Notes: a model not told the origin generated them from the sequence alone. 64,000 bases of DNA from Ectobacillus sp. JY-23 (GCF_023022965.1 NZ_CP095462.1:1612001-1676000); one strand, 5' to 3'; positions 19,007 through 31,761 are shown, counted from the stretch's first letter. Numbers and translations are program-made.

Positions 19007-21345
19007 TACCTAAGTGCCTCCTCATGTGCAGAACCGTCTTTCATATGTTGAAACCACATTTTTAATTGTTGATACGTGGAATATACCAATTCTTTTTCAA
19101 GTTGTAATTGATTTACTTTTTCGCGATACGTTGCCGATTCTGTTAAATCTCGTTTTTGTGTTTGATGAGCAATAAAAATCACACCATCTTTTATTTTAAC
19201 AAATTCTAATTCAAAAAACACCATTGTCATAAAATTTACTGTATCTTTTGACCAACCTTTATGCGCACACAACTGTGCACCATGCTTTACAATTGAAAAA
19301 GGGGCTTGCTGACGAAGAAAAGAATAATACCATTTAAAATGTTCTCTTGTTGGAATTGTACTGAAAGTATGCTGCATTTCTTGATAAAAAACCGCATAAA
19401 TACGTGCAGGAAAAGCGTTTATAAACATTTGCTGTAAATGCTTAGTTGTAGGAGGCATATCCAATAAAATGATATAGTTTCCTTCCATATGTGACCGTGC
19501 TTTAGCAGCCGGAATCAGATGATCTCTATATTCGCCCACCGAAAACTTTTCAAGCGTTTCCGAACGAAAATAAACAATTTTTACTTGATTCTTAGGCAGC
19601 ATGGCTATATGCTTTTCTACATTTCTCATGCTGCGCCAGTCAAATAACTGCCAATCTGTTACTGCAATATCAGCAATCATAATTTGCGGCTTTTTTACGT
19701 TATTCCATTCATTTATAGACGCCTCTCCAACAATTGATACTTTTGAAATCGGCGATATTTCCTCTGCAGCCTGCCCAAATCCAAAACCAACACCGTCAAG
19801 CCTCACTTCTTCATCCCGCATTGTAAGCTTTAAATGCGAACCGTCTGCACCAATTTGTCTGATACTTTCTAATGACGCATCTTCTATATGCAATCTTGGT
19901 TTTGGGTTTCCAACTCCGAATGGTGCCAGCATAGACATTTCTGCAATCGAAGACAGCGTGATATCACGCGGCTGACACGTTACATCAATTTCAGTAACTG
20001 GCAGTAAATCTTCCGGCATCAGTTGTATGTCTGCCAACTTATTAAGGCGAACTCGCAATTCATCAACATCCTCTAACTGCAACGTCATGCCTGCAGCCAT
20101 CGGATGACCTCCAAAATGCGGAAGGATATCACGACAATCAGAAAGATTTGCAAATAAATCAAAGCCTTCTATACTTCGAGCCGATCCTTTGGCAATTCCT
20201 TTGTCATGATCAATACTCAGTATAATGGTTGGTCGATAAAAGCGCTCTACAAGCTTAGACGCTACAATGCCGACAACCCCGGCATTCCAGCCCTCACGAG
20301 CAATCACCAACACCTTATTTTGCTCAGGTGGATACAGCTCTTCTACCTCTTGTATTGCTTCCTGTGCAATTTGCTTGACAATCTCTTGTCTTTGCTTATT
20401 TAATGCGTCAATTTCTTCTGCTAAGCCTTTTGCTTCTTCTATATCTTCTGTCAAAAGCAAATGAACCGCAGGCGCAGCGTCTTCTAGGCGTCCAACGGCG
20501 TTAATACGCGGACCAATTGTAAAACCAATCGTTTCTTCATTTGCTTCTTTTGGGTTGCTATTTGCTACTTGTAAAAGCGCAAGAAGCCCCGGTCTTTTTG
20601 TTTGACGTAGCTTTTCAATCCCGCGCTTTGCAAGCAAACGATTTTCGCCGTGCAGGGGCACAAGGTCAGCAATTGTACCAATCACCGCAATTTCGAGTAA
20701 ATGCTCCGGCACACGTCCTAACAACGCATGCGCTACCTTAAACGCCACACCCACACCAGCTAGCTCTTTAAATGGATAATCATCGAGCTTTGGATGGATA
20801 ATGGCATATGCATCCGGAAGCTGTGGTGGCGGTTCATGGTGATCTGTAATGATAAGATCTATTCCAAGTTCTTTCGCCAAATTTGCCTCTTTGACTGCCG
20901 AAATTCCGGTATCTACCGTGATGATGAGAGAAAAACCTGCTTCTTTTGCCCAGCGAAAGGCACCTTCGTTCGGTCCATACCCTTCTGTAAAGCGATTGGG
21001 AATATAAAACTCGACCTGTGCGCCAAGCTCTTGCAAGGCTTCATATAAAACCGTGGTACTGCTTACACCATCTGCATCATAGTCACCAAATATCAAAACA
21101 GGTTCTTGCTCTTTAATAGCTCTGTATATTCTGTCTGTTACCTTTTTCATGTCCTGTAGTAAAAAAGGATCATGAAAATCCTGCTTTTCTGTATACAAAA
21201 AATTTGTAATTGCAGTTTCTGTTTGTAATCCTCTGTGGACCAACAATGCCGTAACAAAAGGTGTTAAACCGAGAGAATGCGAAAGACTCTCGATAAGTTC
21301 CTCGTTACCGGTCTTTTGTCGCCACCGCGTTTTCGCTTGTAACAA
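19006..21345 (-). CDS. recJ: Single-stranded-DNA-specific exonuclease RecJ
   Basis: 5'-3' ssDNA exonuclease of the DHH family used in recombination and repair. Motifs are [19 protein letters not shown], the DHH triad ([10 protein letters not shown]), and the DHHA1 part with [11 protein letters not shown]. An OB-fold and a Firmicute-specific C-terminal extension (about 560-779) follow, longer than E. coli RecJ. The frame opens with GTG at 21354, but that lies on the AAGGGGTG ribosome site. TTG at 21345 (reading TTG TTA CAA) is six bases from it and is preferred, giving 779 residues. Confidence 0.95.
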   Translation of the reverse strand: MLQAKTRWRQKTGNEELIESLSHSLGLTPFVTALLVHRGLQTETAITNFLYTEKQDFHDPFLLQDMKKVTDRIYRAIKEQEPVLIFGDYDADGVSSTTVLYEALQELGAQVEFYIPNRFTEGYGPNEGAFRWAKEAGFSLIITVDTGISAVKEANLAKELGIDLIITDHHEPPPQLPDAYAIIHPKLDDYPFKELAGVGVAFKVAHALLGRVPEHLLEIAVIGTIADLVPLHGENRLLAKRGIEKLRQTKRPGLLALLQVANSNPKEANEETIGFTIGPRINAVGRLEDAAPAVHLLLTEDIEEAKGLAEEIDALNKQRQEIVKQIAQEAIQEVEELYPPEQNKVLVIAREGWNAGVVGIVASKLVERFYRPTIILSIDHDKGIAKGSARSIEGFDLFANLSDCRDILPHFGGHPMAAGMTLQLEDVDELRVRLNKLADIQLMPEDLLPVTEIDVTCQPRDITLSSIAEMSMLAPFGVGNPKPRLHIEDASLESIRQIGADGSHLKLTMRDEEVRLDGVGFGFGQAAEEISPISKVSIVGEASINEWNNVKKPQIMIADIAVTDWQLFDWRSMRNVEKHIAMLPKNQVKIVYFRSETLEKFSVGEYRDHLIPAAKARSHMEGNYIILLDMPPTTKHLQQMFINAFPARIYAVFYQEMQHTFSTIPTREHFKWYYSFLRQQAPFSIVKHGAQLCAHKGWSKDTVNFMTMVFFELEFVKIKDGVIFIAHQTQKRDLTESATYREKVNQLQLEKELVYSTYQQLKMWFQHMKDGSAHEEALR

Positions 21346-21397
21346 CGAAATCACCCCTTAACCAATTCATTATACTAAATTGGTCAAGACTTTTCTA

Positions 21398-22294
21398 TTA
21401 TTCTTCAGGCGAATACGGATTAATGTGCACAAACACATTTTGTACATTCCCCTGTTTCATTAATGCTTCTTTTACTCGTTTGCCGATACGATGTCCCTCT
21501 TCTACAGTAATATGAGGATCAACAGAAACTTTAATGTCTACAATAACATAATGTCCATGCTCCCTTGCGTATAAAGCCCCAACCTTTATTACCCCCTCCA
21601 CACCAGAAACAATCTCACGCATAGAAGCAGTATCTTCTTCGTGCAATACATGATCTAGTGTGCTATGAATAGCTTCCTTTCCAATTGACCAGGCCATTTT
21701 AATTACAAGCAACGATACAAACAATCCGGCAACGGGGTCGGCGTAAGCAAGCCATGGTATACCAAACCGGCCACCTAGCATCGCTGCACCAATACCGACT
21801 AGTGCTGCCATAGAAGAAAATACGTCCGAACGATGTTCATACGCATTTGCGATAATAGCAGCACTATTGATCCGCTTTCCTAAGTTATATTTATAGCGAA
21901 ACATCGCCTCTTTAATAAAGATAGAAAAAATAACCGTCAATAGTGCGATAAACTTAGGAATTTCCACCTCTCCTTTAAACGCTTCAATAGATGACATGGC
22001 AATCTCAAAGCCGACAATTGCAAGTAAAACGGCCACAATAATGGCGGAAATAGGCTCTGCTTTGCCATGCCCGTACGGATGGTCTTCATCCGGCGGTCGG
22101 TTTGCGGCGCGAATACCGAATAACACTGCCAAAGACCCAACAACATCAGAAGCAGAATGAACTGCATCAGCAATTAAAGCTGTACTATTTCCCAAAAATC
22201 CTACAATCGCTTTGACTGCCGCTAAAATCACATTCCCAACAATCCCTACAATGGCACCAATTTGCGCTTGCTTTAAACGGTCTTGGTCTTCCAT
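21398..22294 (-). CDS. Cation diffusion facilitator transporter
   Basis: A divalent metal/proton antiporter of the CDF family. Residues 1-200 hold six transmembrane helices. Helix 2 carries ALIADAVHSASDVVGSL with the metal-site Asp/His/Asp pattern, and the loop EDHPYGHGKAEP is histidine-rich. The C-terminal cytoplasmic domain (about 205-290) has HVLHEEDTASM and metal-binding histidines. The frame opens at 22390, but the ATG at 22294 (MEDQDRLKQAQIG) has AAAGGAAG upstream, giving 299 residues. Metal specificity (Zn, Mn, Fe, Cd) is not decidable here. Confidence 0.93.
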   Translation of the reverse strand: MEDQDRLKQAQIGAIVGIVGNVILAAVKAIVGFLGNSTALIADAVHSASDVVGSLAVLFGIRAANRPPDEDHPYGHGKAEPISAIIVAVLLAIVGFEIAMSSIEAFKGEVEIPKFIALLTVIFSIFIKEAMFRYKYNLGKRINSAAIIANAYEHRSDVFSSMAALVGIGAAMLGGRFGIPWLAYADPVAGLFVSLLVIKMAWSIGKEAIHSTLDHVLHEEDTASMREIVSGVEGVIKVGALYAREHGHYVIVDIKVSVDPHITVEEGHRIGKRVKEALMKQGNVQNVFVHINPYSPEE

Positions 22295-22374
22295 ATTCAA
22301 CTTCCTTTCTCTTCTGAACAGCTTTAGGCTACAATCCTCTTTATATATTATGAAAAAACGCTTGTTCTTAAGCA

Positions 22375-22409
22375 GAAAAGGACGCTCCATAGCGGAGCAT
22401 CCTTTTTAC
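22375..22409 (-). terminator. Terminator after secDF
   Basis: Stem AAAGGATGCTCC/GGAGCGTCCTTTT with loop GCTAT and trailing T-rich sequence on the minus strand, starting at the secDF stop. Confidence 0.8.
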
Positions 22410-24655
22410 ACTTGTAGTTCCGGTTTTGTTTCTTCTTCCTCTTTCTTACCTTTGCCCTTCTTCAAACGACTCTTTTCTAAAAGTAGCCAAATTTGTGAAG
22501 CGACAAACACAGAAGAATAGGTTCCTACGATTAATCCGATAAACAAGGCGATTGAGAAGCCTCGCAATGAATCACTCCCAAAAATTAGCAGGGCAATAAC
22601 CGGTAGTAATACAGTTAATACAGTGTTCACAGAGCGTGCCAATGTTTGACGCACACTTAGGTTTACAATATCCTCTAAATCCTGTGCTGTGCGAATCTTA
22701 CGCTTTTTATACAACTCACGGTTACGATCAAATGTAACAATGGAGTCATTAATAGAATAGCCGACAATCGTCAATACAGCTGCAATAAATGGTAAGTCCA
22801 CCTCTAAACGCAACACACTAAATGCGGTGATGATAAAGAACGCATCATGTAACAATGCGATAACAGCAGCTACCGCATATGTAAAGCGGAAGCGTAGGCT
22901 CACATACAGGACAATCCCTACAGATGCAATCAATACAGCAATAAGTGCATTTCGTGCTATTTCTTTCCCAATAGTAGGAGACACGGTACTTACACTTGGC
23001 TCATTACCATATTTAGTACCTAGCTCACTCTTCACTCTCGCAATCTCGTCTTTCGTTAACACATCTTTCAAACGAACTGCTGCGCTGTCATTGTTTGTAC
23101 CTGTTAACACGATGTCCTGCGCAACAATATCCAGAGCTTTCAAATCTGCTTTCAGCTCAGACACATTCATTACAGCATTGCCCTTCACATCAATACGCGA
23201 GCCGCTGGAGAAGTCGATACCTAGATTCAACTTAAAAATAGACAATACAATTATACCGATTACAGTAAATATAATAGAGAACGTTAAAAACGATTTGCCC
23301 ACTTTTACAAAGTCAACCTTATCAAACTTCGTCGGTGCATGCTCCACACCTTTTGAAATTGGAATAATATCTTTTGTCTTAACGCCGAAATAGCCAATTT
23401 TTTTATCAAAGTAACGGCTGTTTACAAGGAGTCCGAGTAACAATCTCGTCCCGCCTACGTTTGTGATAAACCCTACGATTAAGCTGACCATTAAGCTTGT
23501 AGCAAAGCCCTTTACGGCGCTTGTTCCAAAAATAAACAACACAATTGCCGCTAGCATCGTTGTGATATGTGCATCAAGTACCGTTAAGAAGGAATGGCGA
23601 TTTCCGGCACGATATGCAGCCATGACAGATTTACCAATTTTTAGTTCATCCTTAAAGCGCTCATCTGTGATGATATTCGCATCTACAGCGATACCAACCC
23701 CCAATACAAGTGCTGCAATGCCCGGCAATGTTAATACCGCATTCATCCAATCGAAGATAAGCAAGGTCACGTAAATATACATCAACAAATTAATAACTGC
23801 GACAATCCCCGGTAGTCGATAATACACAATCATAAACAAGAAGATAAGCGCAATACCAATGATACCTGCTAGGATTGTTTTTTGTAGCGCTGTTTCCCCA
23901 AACTTCGCCCCAACAGATGTAGAATACATTTCTTCTAGCTCAACCGGAAGTGCACCAGCATTTAACAGCTTCGCCAAGTCCTTCGCTTCTTCTGGCGTAA
24001 AGTTACCTACAATGGACACTTCCGTTTGATTAAAGACTTGGTCTACACTTGCTGCGGATAGATATTTTGGTTTGGGCTTTCCTATTTCCGCTTTATAAGA
24101 ATCTTTTCCTTCTTCAAAATCAAGCCAAATGACCATGAGGTTATCCGGCTTCATTGCCAATACTTTTTCTGTTACACTACGAAACTTCTCTGCACTTTTT
24201 AGTGTTAGTCCCACACTTGGACGATTTTGCTGATCGAATGTTTGCTTTGCGCCATTTTCTTTTAAATCCGAACCGTCCATAAGCAAATTATCATTTACAT
24301 CACGAAACGTTAATTTTGCTTGTGTAGATAATACTTCACGTGCCTTATTTTGATCTTTAACGCCTGCTAGTTGGACGCGAATACGGTCTGTTCCTTCAAT
24401 TTGAATGTTCGGTTCACTAACGCCTAGGACGTTGACACGATTTTCAAGGGCATGGACCGTGCTGACAAGCACATCACGTGTAATTTTGTCCCCTTCTTTA
24501 GCCGGCTTGACTTTATATAAAACTTCAAAGCCGCCGCGCAAATCGAGTCCGAGATTAATGTTTTGTGTAATATTCTTTGCTGTCGCACCAATCAATGCGC
24601 CCACCATTAGGACGATTAAAAAAAACGCGACAATTCTGCTGCTCCGCTTTGTCAT
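22406..24655 (-). CDS. secDF: SecDF fused preprotein translocase subunit
   Basis: Membrane protein that uses proton motive force to help pull secreted proteins out of SecYEG. One 749-residue polypeptide joins SecD (about 1-430) and SecF (about 450-749), as in Bacillus. Visible are SecD D1 (LGLDLRGGFEVLY), the periplasmic P1 domain, transmembrane motifs ALVLGVGIAVDANIITDERFKDEL and TSLMVSLIVGFITN, and in SecF LNLGIDFSSGSRIDVKG and VVGYSINDSIVTFDRNRE. The C-terminus is lysine/glutamate-rich. ATG with GGAGGAAG upstream. Confidence 0.97.
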   Translation of the reverse strand: MTKRSSRIVAFFLIVLMVGALIGATAKNITQNINLGLDLRGGFEVLYKVKPAKEGDKITRDVLVSTVHALENRVNVLGVSEPNIQIEGTDRIRVQLAGVKDQNKAREVLSTQAKLTFRDVNDNLLMDGSDLKENGAKQTFDQQNRPSVGLTLKSAEKFRSVTEKVLAMKPDNLMVIWLDFEEGKDSYKAEIGKPKPKYLSAASVDQVFNQTEVSIVGNFTPEEAKDLAKLLNAGALPVELEEMYSTSVGAKFGETALQKTILAGIIGIALIFLFMIVYYRLPGIVAVINLLMYIYVTLLIFDWMNAVLTLPGIAALVLGVGIAVDANIITDERFKDELKIGKSVMAAYRAGNRHSFLTVLDAHITTMLAAIVLFIFGTSAVKGFATSLMVSLIVGFITNVGGTRLLLGLLVNSRYFDKKIGYFGVKTKDIIPISKGVEHAPTKFDKVDFVKVGKSFLTFSIIFTVIGIIVLSIFKLNLGIDFSSGSRIDVKGNAVMNVSELKADLKALDIVAQDIVLTGTNNDSAAVRLKDVLTKDEIARVKSELGTKYGNEPSVSTVSPTIGKEIARNALIAVLIASVGIVLYVSLRFRFTYAVAAVIALLHDAFFIITAFSVLRLEVDLPFIAAVLTIVGYSINDSIVTFDRNRELYKKRKIRTAQDLEDIVNLSVRQTLARSVNTVLTVLLPVIALLIFGSDSLRGFSIALFIGLIVGTYSSVFVASQIWLLLEKSRLKKGKGKKEEEETKPELQV

Positions 24656-24703
24656 GAGTATTGACTTCCTCCTTTTGTTATTACGAGCTGTAATTGTACA
24701 TCA

Positions 24704-24985
24704 TCAGTTGTTCTCGTATTCTTCAAAAGACCTGAGTGGTGCTTTATAGGCCTCCATTGTCAAATATGTCATATAGTCGCTTGATGAGAGCGCCAACACA
24801 TCGTTGACGAGTTGATACAGCTTTACTTCTTCCGGTTGCTTCCACTTCTTGCTCATTAAGCAATCCCATATTTCTTGCGCTGTTACTTGATCATAGCCTA
24901 ATAACTTAAACTCATCCGCCTTGCTTTCAAGCACAACCTGAAGCTGTTCTCGATACGCATTCACAGGATGTTCCTTCACAACCAT
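24704..24985 (-). CDS. comN: Post-transcriptional regulator ComN
   Basis: A 93-residue protein of the ComN/YrzD family, which in B. subtilis affects comE mRNA and interacts with DivIVA near the division site. Recognisable family stretches are YREQLQVVLESKADEFKLLG, TAQEIWDCLMSKKWK and the C-terminal YMTYLTMEAYKAP. It lies just upstream of secDF, as in B. subtilis (yrzD-secDF). SD GGAGGA precedes the ATG. No DNA-binding motif is visible. Confidence 0.9.
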   Translation of the reverse strand: MVVKEHPVNAYREQLQVVLESKADEFKLLGYDQVTAQEIWDCLMSKKWKQPEEVKLYQLVNDVLALSSSDYMTYLTMEAYKAPLRSFEEYENN

Positions 24986-25085
24986 TCAGAATCCTCCTTC
25001 ATTTTTTGAGCGCTATACATATTTGCACGAGAATTTTTGAAAGGTTTTGAAAAAACCTTAGAAAAAAATGCTTGTACATATACTT

Positions 25086-25116
25086 GTCATGCTTGCCTTA
25101 TGTATGTGCATATAGA
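25086..25116 (+). promoter_or_regulatory. Candidate sigma-E promoter of spoVB
   Basis: GTCATGCT (25086-25093), 15 bp, CATATAGA (25109-25116) resembles the mother-cell sigma-E pattern, and spoVB is sigma-E controlled in B. subtilis. It is 44 bp before the start codon. Confidence 0.5.
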
Positions 25117-25159
25117 TTATTGTAAATCATTCTATGGCTTTTGAGAAGGTGGGAACGAA

Positions 25160-26713
25160 ATGACAAAGCAGAGCTTTTTACGCGGCACACTAATTTTAAT
25201 AGCCGCTGGTTTAATTACAAGGGTGCTCGGCTTTATTAATCGAATCGTAATGGCGAGAATTCTTGGTGAAGAAGGTGTTGGCTTATACATGATGGCTGTA
25301 CCGACTTTTATTTTGGCCATTACTGTTACACAAATCGGGCTTCCTGTTGCGATTGCAAAGTTGGTCGCAGAAGCTGAGGCCTTACACGACAAGGTACGTG
25401 TCAAAAAGATAATTGTGGTTTCTTTAAGCATTACTTTATCACTTAGTTTTATTTTTACCATCGGCTTACTGTTCACTGCACCTATGCTATCTCAAAAGCT
25501 ATTAACAGATGCTCGCACATTATATCCGCTCATTGCGATCTTGCCAGTCGTTCCAGTCATTGCTGTATCATCAGTGTTACGCGGCTATTTCCAAGGAAAA
25601 CAAAATATGAAACCGAGTGCTTACGCACAAGTAATCGAACAAGTCGTTCGTATTGCACTCATCGCCTTTTGCATTAAAATCTTCCTACCGTTCGGCATTG
25701 AGTACGCTGCTGCTGGCGCCATGGTATCGGCAGCAGCAGGAGAACTTGTTTCACTTTTATATATGCTGATTATCTTTCAGAAACAAAAAACATTTTCAAT
25801 ACGCCATCGCTTTTTTACGACCGTGAAAGCAGGAAAAGACACCTTGCATTCCCTAATGGGTATCGCCTTACCGACAACAGGTAGTCGAATTATCGGTTCT
25901 CTTTCTTATTTTTTAGAGCCCATCGCTGTCACACAAAGCTTAGCTATTGCTGGTGTGACAGCCGCAGTAGCTACTAGGCAGTATGGGGAATTGACCGGGT
26001 ATGCATTGCCACTATTGTTTCTACCATCTTTTATCACCTACGCTTTATCAACATCACTTGTTCCTTCTGTGAGTGAAGCTGTTGCAAAAAAACAGCCACA
26101 TCTCGTTGAATATCGTCTACAACAAGCTCTTCGCCTCTCGTTTATATCAGGAGGGTGGTCGGTTGTAATCTTATATATTTTTGCCTCTCCTATTTTGACG
26201 CTGATGTATGGAACAGATCATGCTGCACCATTCATAAAACTACTGGCACCTTGTTTTATTTTTTATTACTTTCAAGGTCCTCTCACCTCCATGTTGCAGG
26301 CGTTAGACTTAGCAAAAGCAGCCATGTTAAACAGCATAGTCGGATCGGCAGTAAAAATTGCAGGTATCTTCTTGCTCGCTTCAAGAAGTGAATTTCAAAT
26401 TATGGGCGTGGCACTTGCGATTGCTGCTGGTCTTGTGACTGTAACCTTGCTGCATTATGCGACTGTCTTGAAGAAAATCACATTTACGATCTATGCTCGT
26501 GACTATCTGTTGGGAGGCGCGGCAATCCTGATTGCCGGAGTAGCAGGACGCGTATTAGAGACACATCCGATGTTTTCTTCACTTGGGTGGCAAACGCTAT
26601 TTTCTATTACAGCTATCACGCTTTTGTATATGGTTTTACTGCTTGCACTTGGATTGATTCGTAAAGAAGAGCTTGCTCGTATTCCTTTGCTACATAAACT
26701 CATGCGAAAATAA
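25160..26713 (+). CDS. spoVB: Stage V sporulation protein B (MATE/MurJ-like flippase)
   Basis: Multi-pass membrane protein of the MVF/polysaccharide exporter fold, needed for spore cortex synthesis and thought to move lipid-linked peptidoglycan precursor. 517 residues with about 14 helices. The N-terminal signature is TLILIAAGLITRVLGFINRIVMARILGEEGVGLY, split by short loops; LRGYFQGKQNMKPSAYAQVIEQ is typical. ATG with AAGGTGGG. It is convergent with the DUF421 gene and shares its terminator. Confidence 0.95.
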   Translation: MTKQSFLRGTLILIAAGLITRVLGFINRIVMARILGEEGVGLYMMAVPTFILAITVTQIGLPVAIAKLVAEAEALHDKVRVKKIIVVSLSITLSLSFIFTIGLLFTAPMLSQKLLTDARTLYPLIAILPVVPVIAVSSVLRGYFQGKQNMKPSAYAQVIEQVVRIALIAFCIKIFLPFGIEYAAAGAMVSAAAGELVSLLYMLIIFQKQKTFSIRHRFFTTVKAGKDTLHSLMGIALPTTGSRIIGSLSYFLEPIAVTQSLAIAGVTAAVATRQYGELTGYALPLLFLPSFITYALSTSLVPSVSEAVAKKQPHLVEYRLQQALRLSFISGGWSVVILYIFASPILTLMYGTDHAAPFIKLLAPCFIFYYFQGPLTSMLQALDLAKAAMLNSIVGSAVKIAGIFLLASRSEFQIMGVALAIAAGLVTVTLLHYATVLKKITFTIYARDYLLGGAAILIAGVAGRVLETHPMFSSLGWQTLFSITAITLLYMVLLLALGLIRKEELARIPLLHKLMRK

Positions 26714-26735
26714 CACAGCCGTCACGGCTGTGTTA
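26711..26735. terminator. Bidirectional terminator between spoVB and DUF421 gene
   Basis: Stem AACACAGCCG/CGGCTGTGTT with loop TCA (26712-26734). It includes the stop codons of both converging genes. The flanking T-tracts are short (TTATT on one side, TTATTTTCG on the other), so efficiency is uncertain. Confidence 0.7.
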
Positions 26736-27386
26736 TTCGTCTTTTAGATCTACAAACAATTCATCGTTTTGTACCGTACAATACGAAATTTGTGAAATAT
26801 CCTTATACCCCTGCTCGCGAAGCTGTTGACGTAACCATAAGTTTGTTTTCCCTATTTCCTCTAGATGTTCATCTTGGATTGTACCATCAATAATCAGCGG
26901 CAGTGCGAATACAGCTTTTGCATTCGCTTCACCTTGTGGTTGTTTCTCAAACACCGACAATTTTCCAGAAGGTTCCAAAATGGCATACTCCACATCTCGG
27001 ATGTCGCCAATATCCTTTTCTCGTAGCTGCATAAGTAAATCATCAAAATTATAACGCTGTTTTCGCATTTGTACTTCATCCACTTTTCCGCCGCGAATTA
27101 AAATAGACGGTTCTCCATCCAACAGTTTGCGTGCTTTTTGACTTTTAAGAGATAGAAAAGCTAACGCAATTTGTAGCACCATAAGGAGAATCATTGGTGT
27201 AAGCTGATGCACGATTGGCTTATCTGGTGTTTCAATTGCAACGACGGCCAGTTCGCTCAACATTAAAAAAACAACCAAATCGAGGACATTGAGTTCGCCG
27301 ATTTCCCGTTTGCCCATTAAACGAAAAATAATAATAATTACACCATACAATACGACTGTACGTATAGCAATCTCTAATAAGTCCAC
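26733..27386 (-). CDS. DUF421 membrane protein (YrbG/YetF family)
   Basis: 217 residues: three N-terminal transmembrane helices (about 5-85), including IFRLMGKREIGELNVLDLVVFL, the family signature. A cytoplasmic domain follows with ILIRGGKVDEVQMRKQRYNFDDLL and LREKDIGDIRDVEYAILEP, matching YetF-like proteins. Several YetF-type proteins are linked to spores in Bacillus; the role here is unknown. The start is GTG at 27386 with GGAGGG. B. subtilis yrbG occupies the same place between spoVB and yrzE. Confidence 0.9.
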   Translation of the reverse strand: MDLLEIAIRTVVLYGVIIIIFRLMGKREIGELNVLDLVVFLMLSELAVVAIETPDKPIVHQLTPMILLMVLQIALAFLSLKSQKARKLLDGEPSILIRGGKVDEVQMRKQRYNFDDLLMQLREKDIGDIRDVEYAILEPSGKLSVFEKQPQGEANAKAVFALPLIIDGTIQDEHLEEIGKTNLWLRQQLREQGYKDISQISYCTVQNDELFVDLKDE

Positions 27387-27607
27387 CGAGATCCCTCCGT
27401 AAATACAAATATACCTGTACTATAATGCCCGTTTTCACATAAAACTATCACCTTACTTGGTAAGTAAAAATGGAGATAAGGAGCAGATGTCCTTCGCTTT
27501 ACGATCCAACTGCGTAGCAAATCATACGCAAACACGGAAGTTTATTTCTACTTCTCTAGTCTAACTTGTACATTACAGAAATATGCTTGTATTAAGGAGG
27601 GGATAAA

Positions 27608-27988
27608 ATGTCCGGAACGAAAAAACTGTCCACTGCTCTTCTGTTTGGTCTTAGTACAGTCCTTGTGCTTGCGGCTATCGCGAGCTTCGGGATTGCATTG
27701 CTTGCAAAGCTCACGAATATAAGTGATTCTTCTCTCGTTGTTATCATTTTTATACTCGCCATCATTTCTATGCTTGCTTCCGGCTTTGTGTCGGGCATGA
27801 AAGCAAAAATGAAGGGATGGCTCGCAGGCGGCGCAACAGGTATTTTCTTTTCTTTACTTGTATTTCTCATTAACTATTTAGGCTATTCCCAAGGCCTCTC
27901 AAAGGAAAGCATGGTATACCATCTAGGACTTATTGCAGCGAGTACAATTGGCGGTATCTTCGGTGTGAATACTGCCAATAAAAACTAA
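27608..27988 (+). CDS. TIGR04086-type four-helix membrane protein (YrzE-like)
   Basis: 126 residues with four predicted transmembrane helices (about 9-33, 41-62, 68-90, 102-120) and Gly/Ser-rich packing motifs such as GWLAGGATGIFFSLLVF. B. subtilis YrzE, also between yrbG and yajC, has the same layout. AAGGAGGGG precedes the ATG. The function is unknown. The 221-bp divergent gap before it contains a CTTAC/GTAAG palindrome near 27452-27466, but no convincing promoter. Confidence 0.85.
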   Translation: MSGTKKLSTALLFGLSTVLVLAAIASFGIALLAKLTNISDSSLVVIIFILAIISMLASGFVSGMKAKMKGWLAGGATGIFFSLLVFLINYLGYSQGLSKESMVYHLGLIAASTIGGIFGVNTANKN

Positions 27989-28016
27989 AAAGACTTGGCA
28001 TATGCCAAGTCTTTTT
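27987..28016. terminator. Bidirectional terminator between yrzE-like gene and yajC
   Basis: Near-perfect palindrome AAAAAGACTTGGCA/TGCCAAGTCTTTTT that contains both stop codons, with A and T runs built into the stem ends. Confidence 0.85.
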
Positions 28017-28296
28017 AGTTTGTTGCTGCTTCTTTCTTAGCCGTTACTTCACGAACAGCGTTGCGCTCAAATGTTAAATGAGAGCCATCACCTGTTTTAA
28101 TTACAACTGTTGTATCCGAAACAGAGTCAATTACACCGTGCAAGCCACCAATTGTAATAATACGATCACCTTTTTGCAGCCCGCTTTGCATAGTAGCAAC
28201 TGCTTTTTGGCGTTTTTGTTGCGGACGAATCAGCAAAAAGTAAAATACTGCAAACATAAGAACCAATGGTAACACTTGTGTCACTAAAGCATTCAT
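28015..28296 (-). CDS. yajC: Preprotein translocase accessory subunit YajC
   Basis: Small SecDF-associated membrane protein. 93 residues: one transmembrane helix (VLPLVLMFAVFYFLLI, about 7-22), then RPQQKRQKAV and the conserved cytoplasmic core LQKGDRIITIGGLHGVIDSV. AAGGAGG precedes the ATG. It follows tgt by 20 bp, giving the conserved queA-tgt-yajC order. Confidence 0.95.
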   Translation of the reverse strand: MNALVTQVLPLVLMFAVFYFLLIRPQQKRQKAVATMQSGLQKGDRIITIGGLHGVIDSVSDTTVVIKTGDGSHLTFERNAVREVTAKKEAATN

Positions 28297-28316
28297 GAGT
28301 ATACCTCCTTATCTAT

Positions 28317-30504
<2,188 letters not shown>

Positions 30505-30560
30505 AATTTCACCTGTTTCATTTCTCATGTAAATTTAACTGCTGTTTAGTCAACTTAATT

Positions 30561-30758
30561 CTATCGAAACTTGCTTAATATATACAAAATGAGAGATATC
30601 ACAACACTGAGAACAATTGAAGTTACAATTGGAAAGTAAAAGGTTACATTACCTTTTTTAATGAAAATATCACCTGGAATCTTACCAATAAAACGCCACA
30701 ATAAGCCTATGACAATAAAGACAATACCTACTGTTAGAAACAGCTTTGACATGTCCAT
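30561..30758 (-). CDS. DUF2905 small membrane protein
   Basis: 65 residues with two transmembrane helices (about 6-22 and 40-62) and the family motif GLLWRFIGKIPGDIFIKKGN between them. Its ATG overlaps the ruvB stop (TAATG), so it is translationally coupled to ruvB; queA follows 57 bp later. This link between ruvB and queA is common in Bacillus, but the function is unknown. Confidence 0.88.
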   Translation of the reverse strand: MDMSKLFLTVGIVFIVIGLLWRFIGKIPGDIFIKKGNVTFYFPIVTSIVLSVVISLILYILSKFR

Positions 30759-31756
30759 TATTGCGGCGCCACTATTCTGAAATGTTGATACGCAAGCGGC
30801 GTTGCAATACGGCCGCGTGGTGTACGTTGCAAAAAGCCTATTTGCAATAAATACGGTTCGTATACATCTTCAATTGTATGGGCTTCTTCCCCGATGGTCG
30901 CCGCGACGGTTTCTAGGCCAACGGGGCCGCCTCGGAATTTTTCAATGATCCCGAGCATGAGCTTATGATCAATATGATCGAGACCAAGACGGTCGACCTG
31001 AAGCAACTCAAGTGCTGTACGCGTAATATCAATTGTGATTGTTCCATTTCCGCGTACCTGCGCAAAGTCGCGAACGCGTCGCAACAAGCGGTTTGCAATA
31101 CGAGGTGTTCCGCGTGCACGTCTCGCGATTTCAACTGCTGCATTAGGATCGATTTCAACTGCAAATACGTCGGCCGTCCTCGTCACAATATCTGAAAGCT
31201 GATCAGTTTCGTAATATTCCAAACGCGACAGCACACCAAAGCGATCGCGCAGCGGTGCCGAAAGTGCACCAGCTCGCGTAGTGGCACCAACAAGCGTAAA
31301 AGGTGGCAAATCCAATCGAACCGACTTAGCAGTAGGTCCTTTCCCAATTACAATATCTAAACAAAAATCTTCCATTGCCGGATACAGCACTTCCTCTACT
31401 GACCGCGGCAAACGATGAATTTCATCAATAAACAGCACATCCCCAGGCTGCAAAGCTGTGAGCACGGCTGCCAAGTCCCCCGCACGCTCAATGGCAGGAC
31501 CGGAGGTAGTTCGAAGATTCACTCCCATTTCATTGGCAATAATCGCTGCTAATGTAGTTTTTCCAAGCCCTGGTGGTCCATATAAAAGCACATGATCTAG
31601 AGTTTCTTCTCTAAGCTTAGCTGCTTCTATAAAAATCTCGAGATTATGTTTTACTTTCTCCTGACCGATGTACTGCCGCAATGTTTGCGGACGGAGTGAA
31701 TACTCAAAATCCACGTCCTCGTATATCGTTTCTCCCGAAACAAGACGTTCATCCAT
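30758..31756 (-). CDS. ruvB: Holliday junction branch migration ATPase RuvB
   Basis: Hexameric AAA+ motor of the RuvAB complex. Walker [15 protein letters not shown] near residue 55, Walker [12 protein letters not shown], the beta-hairpin contacting RuvA, arginine finger region [11 protein letters not shown], and a C-terminal winged helix ([13 protein letters not shown]). The open frame begins with GTG at 31765, inside the ribosome site; the ATG at 31756 (MDERLVSG) follows GAGGTGAGT and gives 332 residues, matching B. subtilis. Confidence 0.97.
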   Translation of the reverse strand: MDERLVSGETIYEDVDFEYSLRPQTLRQYIGQEKVKHNLEIFIEAAKLREETLDHVLLYGPPGLGKTTLAAIIANEMGVNLRTTSGPAIERAGDLAAVLTALQPGDVLFIDEIHRLPRSVEEVLYPAMEDFCLDIVIGKGPTAKSVRLDLPPFTLVGATTRAGALSAPLRDRFGVLSRLEYYETDQLSDIVTRTADVFAVEIDPNAAVEIARRARGTPRIANRLLRRVRDFAQVRGNGTITIDITRTALELLQVDRLGLDHIDHKLMLGIIEKFRGGPVGLETVAATIGEEAHTIEDVYEPYLLQIGFLQRTPRGRIATPLAYQHFRIVAPQ

Positions 31757-31761
31757 GCTAC

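Noticed and set aside
21346-21354. GTG start of recJ at 21354
   Set aside because: It overlaps the AAGGGGTG ribosome site itself; TTG at 21345 is spaced correctly.
22827-23393. 188-codon frame opposite secDF
   Set aside because: Antisense shadow of a strongly conserved gene; Ser/Thr/Ile-rich composition typical of reverse-strand frames.
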